A stretch of 64,000 nt of DNA from Phocoena phocoena (GCF_963924675.1 NC_089236.1:44796500-44860499), one strand, 5' to 3'; counted from the stretch's first letter, positions 1-11,530 are shown. Numbers and translations are program-made. The notes: a model not told the origin generated them from the sequence alone.

Positions 1-503
1 AAACGCAGCATACATTGCTGTTGTTTCTAACAAGTCAAAAGAGACACATGGCCCCTTGTGTTTGCTTGCCTGAATCAGCTTCTCGAAGCAGGGGGTTGTG
101 CATCAAGTGGACTGCCTCAACCAAGGAACGCCCTAGCTACTCCTCTGGGGCCTGTGGCTATTCAGAAGCCTGCATTGCCACCGCAAGAAGCGGACTGAAA
201 TTGCAGTAAGAACGCAAGGGGACTTTCTTCTGGAGGCACGGTGACTTCAGGCAGGAGGTCCTAGGTGGAATGCGAGGCCGAGGGTGCTCTCAGTGCAGGT
301 CAGACTAGGGCAAGGCGTAAGACCTCAAGGCCTGTGAGACGTGCCAAAATTCTGTTCGTGAACGTGTGGGTGTGATGGGGAAATAAAGCTGCTTCGGTGG
401 AGACTGCTGTCCGTTTCCCTACCCTCGGCGTAGAGAGAGTGGCTCCAAAGGGCTACGGGGCTGGATGTTGCTTAGGAGACCTAAGGGGTCCTGGGGTTAG
501 TCT
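1..503 (+). repeat. Partial satellite unit U0, class A right end
   Basis: Right-hand third of a unit whose left part lies outside the window. It carries cagggggttg (class A), gcctcaacc and the alpha segment. It has aaataaag where nearly all other units have aaattaag; only U1 shares this. Confidence 0.95.
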
Positions 504-1875
504 GTGTTCCAGCCGGGAACAGGGAGCCCACGCGATTTTCCTAGGTGTCCGGAAAACTCTACTGCCATAAAAGATATGCAGAGCAGAGGCTACGGCCTCA
601 TGGAAACGCCTCCGTTTCTGCAGGGCAAGTCCGGCCTTAACCTACAGGCATGTGCTCACACTGAGTGTCCCATTAGCGACACAGCTTTGAAAGATGCTGA
701 CTTTCTTCTCGAGCTGAGTGACTTCAGGTACGAGGTCCGCGAAGTATGCAAAGCAGAGTGTTTTCTCTTGGCAGCTCACACAAGGGCGGCAACCGGTATT
801 TCCTGGGCGCTTCGGACACACCAGAAATCGTGTCCTGAAGCTGTTTGAGGGCTCTGGAAATAGAGCTCTCCTCAAGGAACGCGCAGTGTGTTGCCCATCA
901 CTCGGCACGCACGCAGCGCATCGGAGGGGAAGACCACTGGGACTCGATGTTGCTCAGCTGGTCCACCGGGGTCTGGAGATACTCACTGACAATGGAGGAA
1001 AATGGATGCAAACCAAAGGGGCCTACGAGTCCTCAGAAGGGTACTTCCCTGAAAGTAAAGGCGAAGAGCTACTAAGAACTCGTGGAAACAGCTGCATGCC
1101 TCCCTTTCTGCCCGGCTACTCAGGGCCTAACCTGGAGGCAAGTTCTCACGTTGAGTTTCTCTTGACTTCTAGAGCTTGTCAGGCTGACCACTACGGCGTC
1201 CATGGAAGCACCTGGTTTAGACCGAGCAAACTCATTTTCTTCCCAGAAGCATTCCTACAGGGTTCCCAGGCCTGTCAACAGCAGGGATTTCAGGTAGCTT
1301 CAACGCACCGTGAATGCAGCCTTCCAAATTGGAAAGCGAGGATGTTTAAATCAGGCCCCCGATTTCATGCGCAAACGCAGCATACATTGCTGTTGTTTCT
1401 AACAAGTCAAAAGAGACACATGGCCCCTTGTGTTTGCTTGCCTGAATCAGCTTCTCGAAGCAGGGGGTTGTGCATCAAGTGGACTGCCTCAACCAAGGAA
1501 CGCCCTAGCTACTCCTCTGGGGCCTGTGGCTATTCAGAAGCCTGCATTGCCACCGCAAGAAGCGGACTGAAATTGCAGTAAGAACGCAAGGGGACTTTCT
1601 TCTGGAGGCACGGTGACTTCAGGCAGGAGGTCCTAGGTGGAATGCGAGGCCGAGGGTGCTCTCAGTGCAGGTCAGACTAGGGCAAGGCGTAAGACCTCAA
1701 GGCCTGTGAGACGTGCCAAAATTCTGTTCGTGAACGTGTGGGTGTGATGGGGAAATAAAGCTGCTTCGGTGGAGACTGCTGTCCGTTTCCCTACCCTCGG
1801 CGTAGAGAGAGTGGCTCCAAAGGGCTACGGGGCTGGATGTTGCTTAGGAGACCTAAGGGGTCCTGGGATTAGTCT
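504..1875 (+). repeat. Satellite unit U1, class A, 1372 bp with 8-bp deletion
   Basis: It lacks gtgctgca between 606 and 607, a deletion seen nowhere else. Other private changes include accaaagg near 1012 (accagagg elsewhere) and cgcagcgcatcgg near 915. It shares aaataaag with U0. It is one of the more diverged full units, which may mean it lies nearer an array edge (inference). Confidence 0.95.
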
Positions 1876-3250
1876 GTGTTCCAGCCGGGAACAGGGAGCC
1901 CACGCGATTTTCCTAGGTGTCCGGAAAACTCTACTGCCATAAAAGATATGCAGAGCAGAGGCTACGGCCTCATGGAAAGTGCTGCACGCCTCCGTTTCTG
2001 CAGGGCAAGTCCGGCCTTAACCTACAGGCATGTGCTCACACTGAGTGTCCCATTAGCGACACAGCTTTGAAAGATGCTGACTTTCTCCTCGAGCTGAGTG
2101 ACTTCAGGTACGAGGTCCGCGAAGTATGCAGAGTGTTTTCTCTTGGCAGCTCACACAAGGGCGGCAACCGGTATTTCCTGGGCGCTTCGGACACACCAGA
2201 AATCGTGTCCTGAAGCTGTTTGAGGGCTCTGGAAATAGAGCTCTCCTCAAGGAACGCGCAGTGTGTTGCCCATCACTCGGCACGCACGCAGGGCATCGGA
2301 GGGGAGGACCACTGGGCCTCGATGTTGCTCAGCTGGTCAACCGGGGTCTGGAGATACTCACTGACAATGGAGGAAAATGGATGCAAACCAGAGGGGCCTA
2401 CGAGTTCTCAGAAGGGTACTTCCCTGAAAGTAAAGGAGAAGAGCTAATAAGAACTCGTGGAAACAGCTGCATGCCTCCCTTTCTGCCCGGCTACTCAGGG
2501 CCTAACCTGGAGGCAAGTTCTCACGTTGAGTTTCTCTTGACTTCTAGAGCTTGTCAGGCTGACCACCACGGCGGCCATGGAAGCACCTGGTTTAGACCGA
2601 GCAAACTCAGTTTCTTCCCAGAAGCATTCCTACAGGGTTCCCAGGCCTGTCAACAGCAGGGATTTCAGGTAGCTTCATCGCACCGTGAATGCAGACTTCC
2701 AAATTGGAAAGCGAGGATGTTTAAATCAGGCCCCCGATTTCATGCGCAAACGCAGCATACATTGCTGTTGTTTCTAACAAGTCAAAAGAGGCACATGGCC
2801 CCTTGTGTTTGCTTGCCTGAATCAGCTTCTCGAAGCAGGGGTTTGTGCATCAAGTGGACTGCCTCAACCAAGGAACGCCCTAGCTACTCCTCTGGGGCCT
2901 GTGGCTATTCAGAAGCCTGCATTGCCACCGCAAGAAGCGGACTGAAATTGCAGTAAGAACGCAAGGGGACTTTCTTCTGGAGGCACGGTGACTTCAGGCA
3001 GGAGGTCCTAGGTGGAATGCGAGGCCGAGGGTGCTCTCAGTGCAGGTCAGACTAGGGCAAGGCGTAAGACCTCAAGGCCTGTGAGACGTGCCAAAATTCT
3101 GTTCGTGAACGTGTGGGTGTGATGGGGAAATTAAGCTGCTTCGGTGGAGACTGCTGTGCGTTTCCCTACCCTCGGCGTAGAGAGAGTGGCTCCAAAGGGC
3201 TACGGGGCTGGATGTTGCTTAGGAGACCTAAGGGGTCCTGGGATTAGTCT
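1876..3250 (+). repeat. Satellite unit U2, class B, 1375 bp with 5-bp deletion
   Basis: First of six units reading gaagtatgcagagtg (near 2120-2135) instead of gaagtatgcaaagcagagtg. Private changes are ctggtcaaccgg near 2333 and gagctaataag near 2440. The right half is typical class B, with cagtttctt, agcttcatcg, aggcacatgg and caggggtttg. Confidence 0.95.
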
Positions 3251-4630
3251 GTGTTCCAGCCGGGAACAGGGAGCCCACGCGATTTTCCTAGGTGTCCGGA
3301 AAACTCTACTGCCATAAAAGATATGCAGAGCAGAGGCTACGGCCTCATGGAAAGTGCTGCACGCCTCCGTTTCTGCAGGGCAAGTCCGGCCTTAACCTAC
3401 AGGCATGTGCTCACACTGAGTGTCCCATTAGCGACACAGCTTTGAAAGATGCTGACTTTCTCCTCGAGCTGAGTGACTTCAGGTACGAGGTCCGCGAAGT
3501 ATGCAAAGCAGAGTGTTTTCTCTTGGCAGCTCACACAAGGGCGGCAACCGGTATTTCCTGGGCGCTTCGGACACACCAGAAATCGTGTCCTGAAGCTGTT
3601 TGAGGGCTCTGGAAATAGAGCTCTCCTCAAGGAACGCGCAGTGTGTTGCTCATCACTCGGCACGCACGGAGGGCATCGGAGGGGAAGACCACTGGGCCTC
3701 GATGTTGCTCAGCTGGTCCACCGGGGTCTGGAGATACTCACTGACAATGGAGGAAAATGGATGCAAACCAGAGGGGCCTACGAGTTCTCAGAAGGGTACT
3801 TCCCTGAAAGTAAAGGCGAAGAGCTACTAAGAACTCGTGGAAACAGCTGCATGCCTCCCTTTCTGCCCGGCTACTCAGGGCCTAACCTGGAGGCAAGTTC
3901 TCACGTTGAGTTTCTCTTGACTTCTAGAGCTTGTCAGGCTGACCACCACGGCGGCCATGGAAGCACCTGGTTTAGACCGAGCAAACTCAGTTTCTTCCCA
4001 GAAGCATTCCTACAGGGTTCCCAGGCCTGTCAACAGCAGGGATTTCAGTTAGCTTCATCGCACCGTGAATGCAGACTTCCAAATTGGAAAGCGAGGATGT
4101 TTAAATCAGGCCCCCGATTTCATGCGCAAACGCAGCATACATTGCTGTTGTTTCTAACAAGTCAAAAGAGGCACATGGCCCCTTGTGTTTGCTTGCCTGA
4201 ATCAGCTTCTCGAAGCAGGGGTTTGTGCATCAAGTGGACTGCCTCAACCAAGGAACGCCCTAGCTACTCCTCTGGGGCCTGTGGCTATTCAGAAGCCTGC
4301 ATTGCCACCGCAAGAAGCGGACTGAAATTGCAGTAAGAACGCAAGGGGACTTTCTTCTGGAGGCACGGTGACTTCAGGCAGGAGGTCCTAGGTGGAATGC
4401 GAGGCCGAGGGTGCTCTCAGTGCAGGTCAGACTAGGGCAAGGCGTAAGACCTCAAGGCCTGTGAGACGTGCCAAAATTCTGTTCGTGAACGTGTGGGTGT
4501 GATGGGGAAATTAAGCTGCTTCGGTGGAGACTGCTGTGCGTTTCCCTACCCTCGGCGTAGAGAGAGTGGCTCCAAAGGGCTACGGGGCTGGATGTTGCTT
4601 AGGAGACCTAAGGGGTCCTGGGATTAGTCT
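3251..4630 (+). repeat. Satellite unit U3, class B
   Basis: Carries the class B set ttgctcatc, cacggaggg, gagttctca, cagtttctt and aggcacatgg. It lacks the 5-bp deletion of its left neighbour. Private change: tttcagttagc near 4045. Confidence 0.95.
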
Positions 4631-4737
4631 GTGTTCCAGCCGGGAACAGGGAGCCCACGCGATTTTCCTAGGTGTCCGGAAAACTCTACTGCCATAAAAG
4701 ATATGCAGAGCAGAGGCTACGGCCTCATGGAAAGTGC

Positions 4738-4803
4738 TGCACGCCTCCGTTTCTGCAGGGCAAGTCCGGCCTTAACCTACAGGCATGTGCTCACACTGAG
4801 TGT
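4738..4803 (+). repeat. Internal sub-repeat, copy 1 of a 66-bp module
   Basis: Shown in reference unit U4. It aligns with 5228-5293 at roughly three quarters identity by hand: shared gcctcc, tttctgc, taacct, aggca, ctcac and tgagt in the same order and spacing. This indicates the unit grew from shorter repeats. Confidence 0.7.
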
Positions 4804-4833
4804 CCCATTAGCGACACAGCTTTGAAAGATGCT

Positions 4834-4873
4834 GACTTTCTTCTCGAGCTGAGTGACTTCAGGTACGAGGTCC
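4834..4873 (+). repeat. Internal sub-repeat, gactttcttct...gaggtcc, copy 1
   Basis: About 40 bp sharing gactttcttct, gtgacttcagg and gaggtcc in order with 5728-5768. The second half of the module (cttcagg ... atgc) recurs a third time at 5423-5452. Confidence 0.75.
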
Positions 4874-5227
4874 GCGAAGTATGCAAAGCAGAGTGTTTTC
4901 TCTTGGCAGCTCACACAAGGGCGGCAACCGGTATTTCCTGGGCGCTTCGGACACACCAGAAATCGTGTCCTGAAGCTGTTTGAGGGCTCTGGAAATAGAG
5001 CTCTCCTCAAGGAACGCGCAGTGTGTTGCCCATCACTCGGCACGCACGCAGGGCATCGGAGGGGAAGACCACTGGGCCTCGATGTTGCTCAGCTGGTCCA
5101 CCGGGGTCTGGAGATACTCACTGACAATGGAGGAAAATGGATGCAAACCAGAGGGGCCTACGAGTCCTCAGAAGGGTACTTCCCTGAAAGTAAAGGCGAA
5201 GAGCTACTAAGAACTCGTGGAAACAGC

Positions 5228-5293
5228 TGCATGCCTCCCTTTCTGCCCGGCTACTCAGGGCCTAACCTGGAGGCAAGTTCTCACGTTGAGTTT
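5228..5293 (+). repeat. Internal sub-repeat, copy 2 of a 66-bp module
   Basis: Partner of the module at 4738-4803, 490 bp away. A weaker third relative may lie near 5640-5670 (agctactcctctggggcct). That would fit an ancient triplication of about 460 bp, but I can only suggest this. Confidence 0.65.
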
Positions 5294-5727
5294 CTCTTGA
5301 CTTCTAGAGCTTGTCAGGCTGACCACTACGGCGTCCATGGAAGCACCTGGTTTAGACCGAGCAAACTCATTTTCTTCCCAGAAGCATTCCTACAGGGTTC
5401 CCAGGCCTGTCAACAGCAGGGATTTCAGGTAGCTCCAACGCACCGTGAATGCAGCCTTCCAAATTGGAAAGCGAGGATGTTTAAATCAGGCCCCCGATTT
5501 CATGCGCAAACGCAGCATACATTGCTGTTGTTTCTAACAAGTCAAAAGAGACACATGGCCCCTTGTGTTTGCTTGCCTGAATCAGGTTCTCGAAGCAGGG
5601 GGTTGTGCATCAAGTGGACTGCCTCAACCAAGGAACGCCCTAGCTACTCCTCTGGGGCCTGTGGCTATTCAGAAGCCTGCATTGCCACCGCAAGAAGCGG
5701 ACTGAAATTGCAGTAAGAACGCAAGGG

Positions 5728-5768
5728 GACTTTCTTCTGGAGGCACGGTGACTTCAGGCAGGAGGTCC
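5728..5768 (+). repeat. Internal sub-repeat, gactttcttct...gaggtcc, copy 2
   Basis: Partner of 4834-4873. Just downstream is the most variable stretch of the unit, where the alpha and beta forms diverge. Confidence 0.75.
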
Positions 5769-6010
5769 TAGGTGGAATGCGAGGCCTAGGGTGCTCTCAG
5801 TGCAGGTCAGACTAGGGCAAGGCGTAAGACCTCAAGGCCTGTGAGACGTGCCAATATTCTGTTCGTGAACGTGTGGGTGTGATGGGGAAATTAAGCTGCT
5901 TCGGTGGAGACTGCTGTCCGTTTCCCTACCCTCGGCGTAGAGAGAGTGGCTCCAAAGGGCTACGGGGCTGGATGTTGCTTAGGAGACCTAAGGGGTCCTG
6001 GGATTAGTCT

Positions 6011-7390
6011 GTGTTCCAGCCGGGAACAGGGAGCCCACGCGATTTTCCTAGGTGTCCGGAAAACTCTACTGCCATAAAAGATATGCAGAGCAGAGGCTAC
6101 GGCCTCATGGAAAGTGCTGCACGCCTCCGTTTCTGCAGGGCAAGTCCGGCCTTAACCTACAGGCATGTGCTCACACTGAGTGTCCCATTAGCGACACAGC
6201 TTTGAAAGATGCTGACTTTCTTCTCGAGCTGAGTGACTTCAGGTACGAGGTCCGCGAAGTATGCAAAGCAGAGTGTTTTCTCTTGGCAGCTCACACAAGG
6301 GCGGCAACCGGTATTTCCTGGGCGCTTCGGACACACCAGAAATCGTGTCCTGAAGCTGTTTGAGGGCTCTGGAAATAGAGCTCTCCTCAAGGAACGCGCA
6401 GTGTGTTGCCCATCACTCGGCACGCACGCAGGGCATCGGAGGGGAAGACCACTGGGCCTCGATGTTGCTCAGCTGGTCCACCGGGGTCTGGAGATACTCA
6501 CTGACAATGGAGGAAAATGGATGCAAACCAGAGGGGCCTACGAGTTCTCAGAAGGGTACTTCCCTGAAAGTAAAGGCGAAGAGCTACTAAGAACTCGTGG
6601 AAACAGCTGCATGCCTCCCTTTCTGCCCGGCTACTCAGGGCCTAACCTGGAGGCAAGTTCTCACGTTGAGTTTCTCTTGACTTCTAGAGCTTGTCAGGCT
6701 GACCACCACGGCGGCCATGGAAGCACCTGGTTTAGACCGAGCAAACTCATTTTCTTCCCAGAAGCATTCCTACAGGGTTCCCAGGCCTGTCAACAGCAGG
6801 GATTTCAGGTAGCTTCAAGGCACCGTGAATGCAGCCTTCCAAATTGGAAAGCGAGGATGTTTAAATCAGGCCCCCGATTTCATGCGCAAACGCAGCATAC
6901 ATTGCTGTTGTTTCTAACAAGTCAAAAGAGACACATGGCCCCTTGTGTTTGCTTGCCTGAATCAGCTTCTCGAAGCAGGGGGTTGTGCATCAAGTGGACT
7001 GCCTAAACCAAGGAACGCCCTAGCTACTCCTCTGGGGCCTGTGGCTATTCAGAAGCCTGCATTGCCACCGCAAGAAGCGGACTGAAATTGCAGTAAGAAC
7101 GCAAGGGGACTTTCTTCTGGAGGCACGGTGACTTCAGGCAGGAGGTCCTACATGGAATGCGTGATCGAGTGTCCTCTCAGTGCAGCTCAGACTATGGCAA
7201 GGAGTAAGACCTCAAGGCCTGTGAGACGTGCCAAAATTCTGTTCGTGAACGTGTGGGTATGATGGGGAAATTAAGCTGCTTCGGTGGAGACTGCTGTGCG
7301 TTTCACTACCCTCGGCGTAGAGAGAGTGGCTCCAAAGGGCTACGGGGCTGGATATTGCTTAGGAGACCTAAGGGGTCCTGGGGTTAGTCT
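6011..7390 (+). repeat. Satellite unit U5, class A with beta segment
   Basis: Class A right end with gcctaaacc (7002), followed by the beta segment starting at 7151. It also has gagttctca and caccacggcggcc, which are otherwise mostly class B, so it looks mosaic. U7 is its near-identical duplicate. Confidence 0.95.
7151..7390 (+). other. Beta haplotype segment (example copy)
   Basis: The last 240 bp of this unit, up to the gggttag before the next unit, differs from the alpha form of the unit to its left at about 17 sites. Ten of those fall in the 60-base stretch 7141-7200. Marks are gagtgtcctctcag, cagctcag, actatggc, ggagtaag, gggtatgatgg and tttcactacc. Other copies start near 9911, 12671, 18186, 20946, 26461, 31976, 34731, 37491, 43011, 52666, 55873 and 60013. 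Confidence 0.9.
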
Positions 7391-8770
7391 GTGTTCCAGC
7401 CGGGAACAGGGAGCCCACGCGATTTTCCTAGGTGTCCGGAAAACTCTACTGCCATAAAAGATATGCAGAGCAGAGGCTACGGCCTCATGGAAAGTGCTGC
7501 ACGCCTCCGTTTCTGCAGGGCAAGTCCGGCCTTAACCTACAGGCATGTGCTCACACTGAGTGTCCCGTTAGCGACACAGCTTTGAAAGATGCTGACTTTC
7601 TCCTCGAGCTGAGTGACTTCAGGTACGAGGTCCGCGAAGTATGCAAAGCAGAGTGTTTTCTCTTGGCAGCTCACACAAGGGCGGCAACCGGTATTTCCTG
7701 GGCGCTTCGGACACACCAGAAATCGTGTCCTGAAGCTGTTTGAGGGCTCTGGAAATAGAGCTCTCCTCAAGGAACGCGCAGTGTGTTGCTCATCACTCGG
7801 CACGCACGGAGGGCATCGGAGGGGAAGACCACTGGGCCTCGATGTTGCTCAGCTGGTCCACCGGGGTCTGGAGATACTCACTGACAATGGAGGAAAATGG
7901 ATGCAAACCAGAGGGGCCTACGAGTCCTCAGAAGGGTACTTCCCTGAAAGTAAAGGCGAAGAGCTACTAAGAACTCGTGGAAACAGCTGCATGCCTCCCT
8001 TTCTGCCCGGCTACTCAGGGCCTAACCTGGAGGCAAGTTCTCACGTTGAGTTTCTCTTGACTTCTAGAGCATGTCAGGCTGACTACCACGGCGGCCATGG
8101 AAGCACCTGGTTTAGACCGAGCAAACTCAGTTTCTTCCCAGAAGCATTCCTACAGGGTTCCCAGGCCTGTCAACAGCAGGGATTTCAGGTAGCTTCAACG
8201 CACCGTGAATGCAGCCTTCCAAATTGGAAAGCGAGGATGTTTAAATCAGGCCCCCGATTTCATGCGCAAACGCAGCATACATTGCTGTTGTTTCTAACAA
8301 GTCAAAAGAGGCACATGGCCCCTTGTGTTTGCTTGCCTGAATCAGCTTCTCGAAGCAGGGGTTTGTGCATCAAGTGGACTGCCTCAACCAAGGAACGCCC
8401 TAGCTACTCCTCTGGGGCCTGTGGCTATTCAGAAGCCTGCATTGCCACCGCAAGAAGCGGACTGAAATTGCAGTAAGAACGCAAGGGGACTTTCTTCTGG
8501 AGGCACGGTGACTTCAGGCAGGATGTCCTAGGTGGAATGCGAGGCCGAGGGTGCTCTCAGTGCAGGTCAGACTAGGGCAAGGCGTAAGACCTCAAGGCCT
8601 GTGAGACGTGCCAAAATTCTGTTCGTGAACGTGTGGGTGTGATGGGGAAATTAAGCTGCTTCGGTGGAAACTGCTGTGCGTTTCCCTACCCTCGGCGTAG
8701 AGAGAGTGGCTCCAAAGGGCTACGGGGCTGGATGTTGCTTAGGAGACCTAAGGGGTCCTGGGATTAGTCT
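7391..8770 (+). repeat. Satellite unit U6, class B
   Basis: Has gactaccacgg with agcatgtcagg (near 8070-8090), a B subtype shared with U8, U14, U18 and U22. It also has aggatgtcc near 8521 and the rare tggaaactgc near 8667, the latter shared only with U8. Confidence 0.95.
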
Positions 8771-10150
8771 GTGTTCCAGCCGGGAACAGGGAGCCCACGC
8801 GATTTTCCTACGTGTCCGGAAAACTCTACTGCCATAAAAGATATGCAGAGCAGAGGCTACGGCCTCATGGAAAGTGCTGCACGCCTCCGTTTCTGCAGGG
8901 CAAGTCCGGCCTTAACCTACAGGCATGTGCTCACACTGAGTGTCCCATTAGCGACACAGCTTTGAAAGATGCTGACTTTCTTCTCGAGCTGAGTGACTTC
9001 AGGTACGAGGTCCGCGAAGTATGCAAAGCAGAGTGTTTTCTCTTGGCAGCTCACACAAGGGCGGCAACCGGTATTTCCTGGGCGCTTCGGACACACCAGA
9101 AATCGTGTCCTGAAGCTGTTTGAGGGCTCTGGAAATAGAGCTCTCCTCAAGGAACGCGCAGTGTGTTGCCCATCACTCGGCACGCACGCAGGGCATCGGA
9201 GGGGAAGACCACTGGGCCTCGATGTTGCTCAGCTGGTCCACCGGGGTCTGGAGATACTCACTGACAATGGAGGAAAATGGATGCAAACCAGAGGGGCCTA
9301 CGAGTTCTCAGAAGGGTACTTCCCTGAAAGTAAAGGCGAAGAGCTACTAAGAACTCGTGGAAACAGCTGCATGCCTCCCTTTCTGCCCGGCTACTCAGGG
9401 CCTAACCTGGAGGCAAGTTCTCACGTTGAGTTTCTCTTGACTTCTAGAGCTTGTCAGGCTGACCACCACGGCGGCCATGGAAGCACCTGGTTTAGACCGA
9501 GCAAACTCATTTTCTTCCCAGAAGCATTCCTACAGGGTTCCCAGGCCTGTCAACAGCAGGGATTTCAGGTAGCTTCAAGGCACCGTGAATGCAGCCTTCC
9601 AAATTGGAAAGCGAGGATGTTTAAATCAGGCCCCCGATTTCATGCGCAAACGCAGCATACATTGCTGTTGTTTCTAACAAGTCAAAAGAGACACATGGCC
9701 CCTTGTGTTTGCTTGCCTGAATCAGCTTCTCGAAGCAGGGGGTTGTGCATCAAGTGGACTGCCTAAACCAAGGAACGCCCTAGCTACTCCTCTGGGGCCT
9801 GTGGCTATTCAGAAGCCTGCATTGCCACCGCAAGAAGCGGACTGAAATTGCAGTAAGAACGCAAGGGGACTTTCTTCTGGAGGCACGGTGACTTCAGGCA
9901 GGAGGTCCTACATGGAATGCGTGATCGAGTGTCCTCTCAGTGCAGCTCAGACTATGGCAAGGAGTAAGACCTCAAGGCCTGTGAGACGTGCCAAAATTCT
10001 GTTCGTGAACGTGTGGGTATGATGGGGAAATTAAGCTGCTTCGGTGGAGACTGCTGTGCGTTTCACTACCCTCGGCGTAGAGAGAGTGGCTCCAAAGGGC
10101 TACGGGGCTGGATATTGCTTAGGAGACCTAAGGGGTCCTGGGGTTAGTCT
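8771..10150 (+). repeat. Satellite unit U7, class A with beta segment
   Basis: Near-copy of U5 at a distance of 2760 bp. It differs at the start (tcctacgtgt instead of tcctaggtgt). The beta segment begins at 9911 and gcctaaacc is present. Confidence 0.95.
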
Positions 10151-11530
10151 GTGTTCCAGCCGGGAACAGGGAGCCCACGCGATTTTCCTAGGTGTCCGGA
10201 AAACTCTACTGCCATAAAAGATATGCAGAGCAGAGGCTACGGCCTCATGGAAAGTGCTGCACGCCTCCGTTTCTGCAGGGCAAGTCCGGCCTTAACCTAC
10301 AGGCATGTGCTCACACTGAGTGTCCCGTTAGCGACACAGCTTTGAAAGATGCTGACTTTCTCCTCGAGCTGAGTGACTTCAGGTACGAGGTCCGCGAAGT
10401 ATGCAAAGCAGAGTGTTTTCTCTTGGCAGCTCACACAAGGGCGGCAACCGGTATTTCCTGGGCGCTTCGGACACACCAGAAATCGTGTCCTGAAGCTGTT
10501 TGAGGGCTCTGGAAATAGAGCTCTCCTCAAGGAACGCGCAGTGTGTTGCTCATCACTCGGCACGCACGGAGGGCATCGGAGGGGAAGACCACTGGGCCTC
10601 GATGTTGCTCAGCTGGTCCACCGGGGTCTGGAGATACTCACTGACAATGGAGGAAAATGGATGCAAACCAGAGGGGCCTACGAGTCCTCAGAAGGGTACT
10701 TCCCTGAAAGTAAAGGCGAAGAGCTACTAAGAACTCGTGGAAACAGCTGCATGCCTCCCTTTCTGCCCGGCTACTCAGGGCCTAACCTGGAGGCAAGTTC
10801 TCACGTTGAGTTTCTCTTGACTTCTAGAGCATGTCAGGCTGACTACCACGGCGGCCATGGAAGCACCTGGTTTAGACCGAGCAAACTCAGTTTCTTCCCA
10901 GAAGCATTCCTACAGGGTTCCCAGGCCTGTCAACAGCAGGGATTTCAGGTAGCTTCAACGCACCGTGAATGCAGCCTTCCAAATTGGAAAGCGAGGATGT
11001 TTAAATCAGGCCCCCGATTTCATGCGCAAACGCAGCATACATTGCTGTTGTTTCTAACAAGTCAAAAGAGGCACATGGCCCCTTGTGTTTGCTTGCCTGA
11101 ATCAGCTTCTCGAAGCAGGGGTTTGTGCATCAAGTGGACTGCCTCAACCAAGGAACGCCCTAGCTACTCCTCTGGGGCCTGTGGCTATTCAGAAGCCTGC
11201 ATTGCCACCGCAAGAAGCGGACTGAAATTGCAGTAAGAACGCAAGGGGACTTTCTTCTGGAGGCACGGTGACTTCAGGCAGGATGTCCTAGGTGGAATGC
11301 GAGGCCGAGGGTGCTCTCAGTGCAGGTCAGACTAGGGCAAGGCGTAAGACCTCAAGGCCTGTGAGACGTGCCAAAATTCTGTTCGTGAACGTGTGGGTGT
11401 GATGGGGAAATTAAGCTGCTTCGGTGGAAACTGCTGTGCGTTTCCCTACCCTCGGCGTAGAGAGAGTGGCTCCAAAGGGCTACGGGGCTGGATGTTGCTT
11501 AGGAGACCTAAGGGGTCCTGGGATTAGTCT
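10151..11530 (+). repeat. Satellite unit U8, class B
   Basis: Near-copy of U6 at a distance of 2760 bp, including the rare tggaaactgc and the aggatgtcc variant. Confidence 0.95.

Larger units (their letters stand above)
4631..6010 (+). repeat. Satellite unit U4, class A; reference unit
   Basis: Full 1380 bp, used here to describe internal structure. It has agctccaacg, atcaggttctcg (5586; otherwise only in U12), gaggcctagg (5782; otherwise only in U33) and ccaatattctg (5851; otherwise U11 and U12). These rare shared variants tie it to the block about 11 kb to the right. Confidence 0.95.

Noticed and set aside
382..387. AATAAA polyadenylation signal in U0 and U1
   Set aside because: It is a single-base variant of the usual aattaa in two units only, with no gene upstream. 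Noted as a sequence marker, not as a functional signal.
4692..4705. TATA-like cataaaagatatg near the start of each unit
   Set aside because: It is an AT-rich stretch without supporting promoter elements, and two units read catcaaag instead. There is no evidence of a start site.
4777..5043. 88-codon open frame on the - strand in most units
   Set aside because: It lies inside the + strand frame region, has no recognisable domain, and disappears in units with the 5-bp deletion or the 1-bp deletion. Treated as chance.
4853..5716. 287-codon open frame on the + strand, repeated in most units
   Set aside because: It starts at gtg, has no recognisable domain, signal peptide or codon bias, is interrupted differently in different units, and varies mainly at non-synonymous sites. 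It is a consequence of the repeat, so it is not annotated as a gene.
5899..5915. CENP-B box-like site cttcggtggagactgct
   Set aside because: It fits TTCG, the central A and the following C of the box, but ends in ctgc instead of cggg (7 of 9 key bases). No better match to NTTCGNNNNANNCGGGN was seen on either strand of the unit, so CENP-B binding cannot be claimed.
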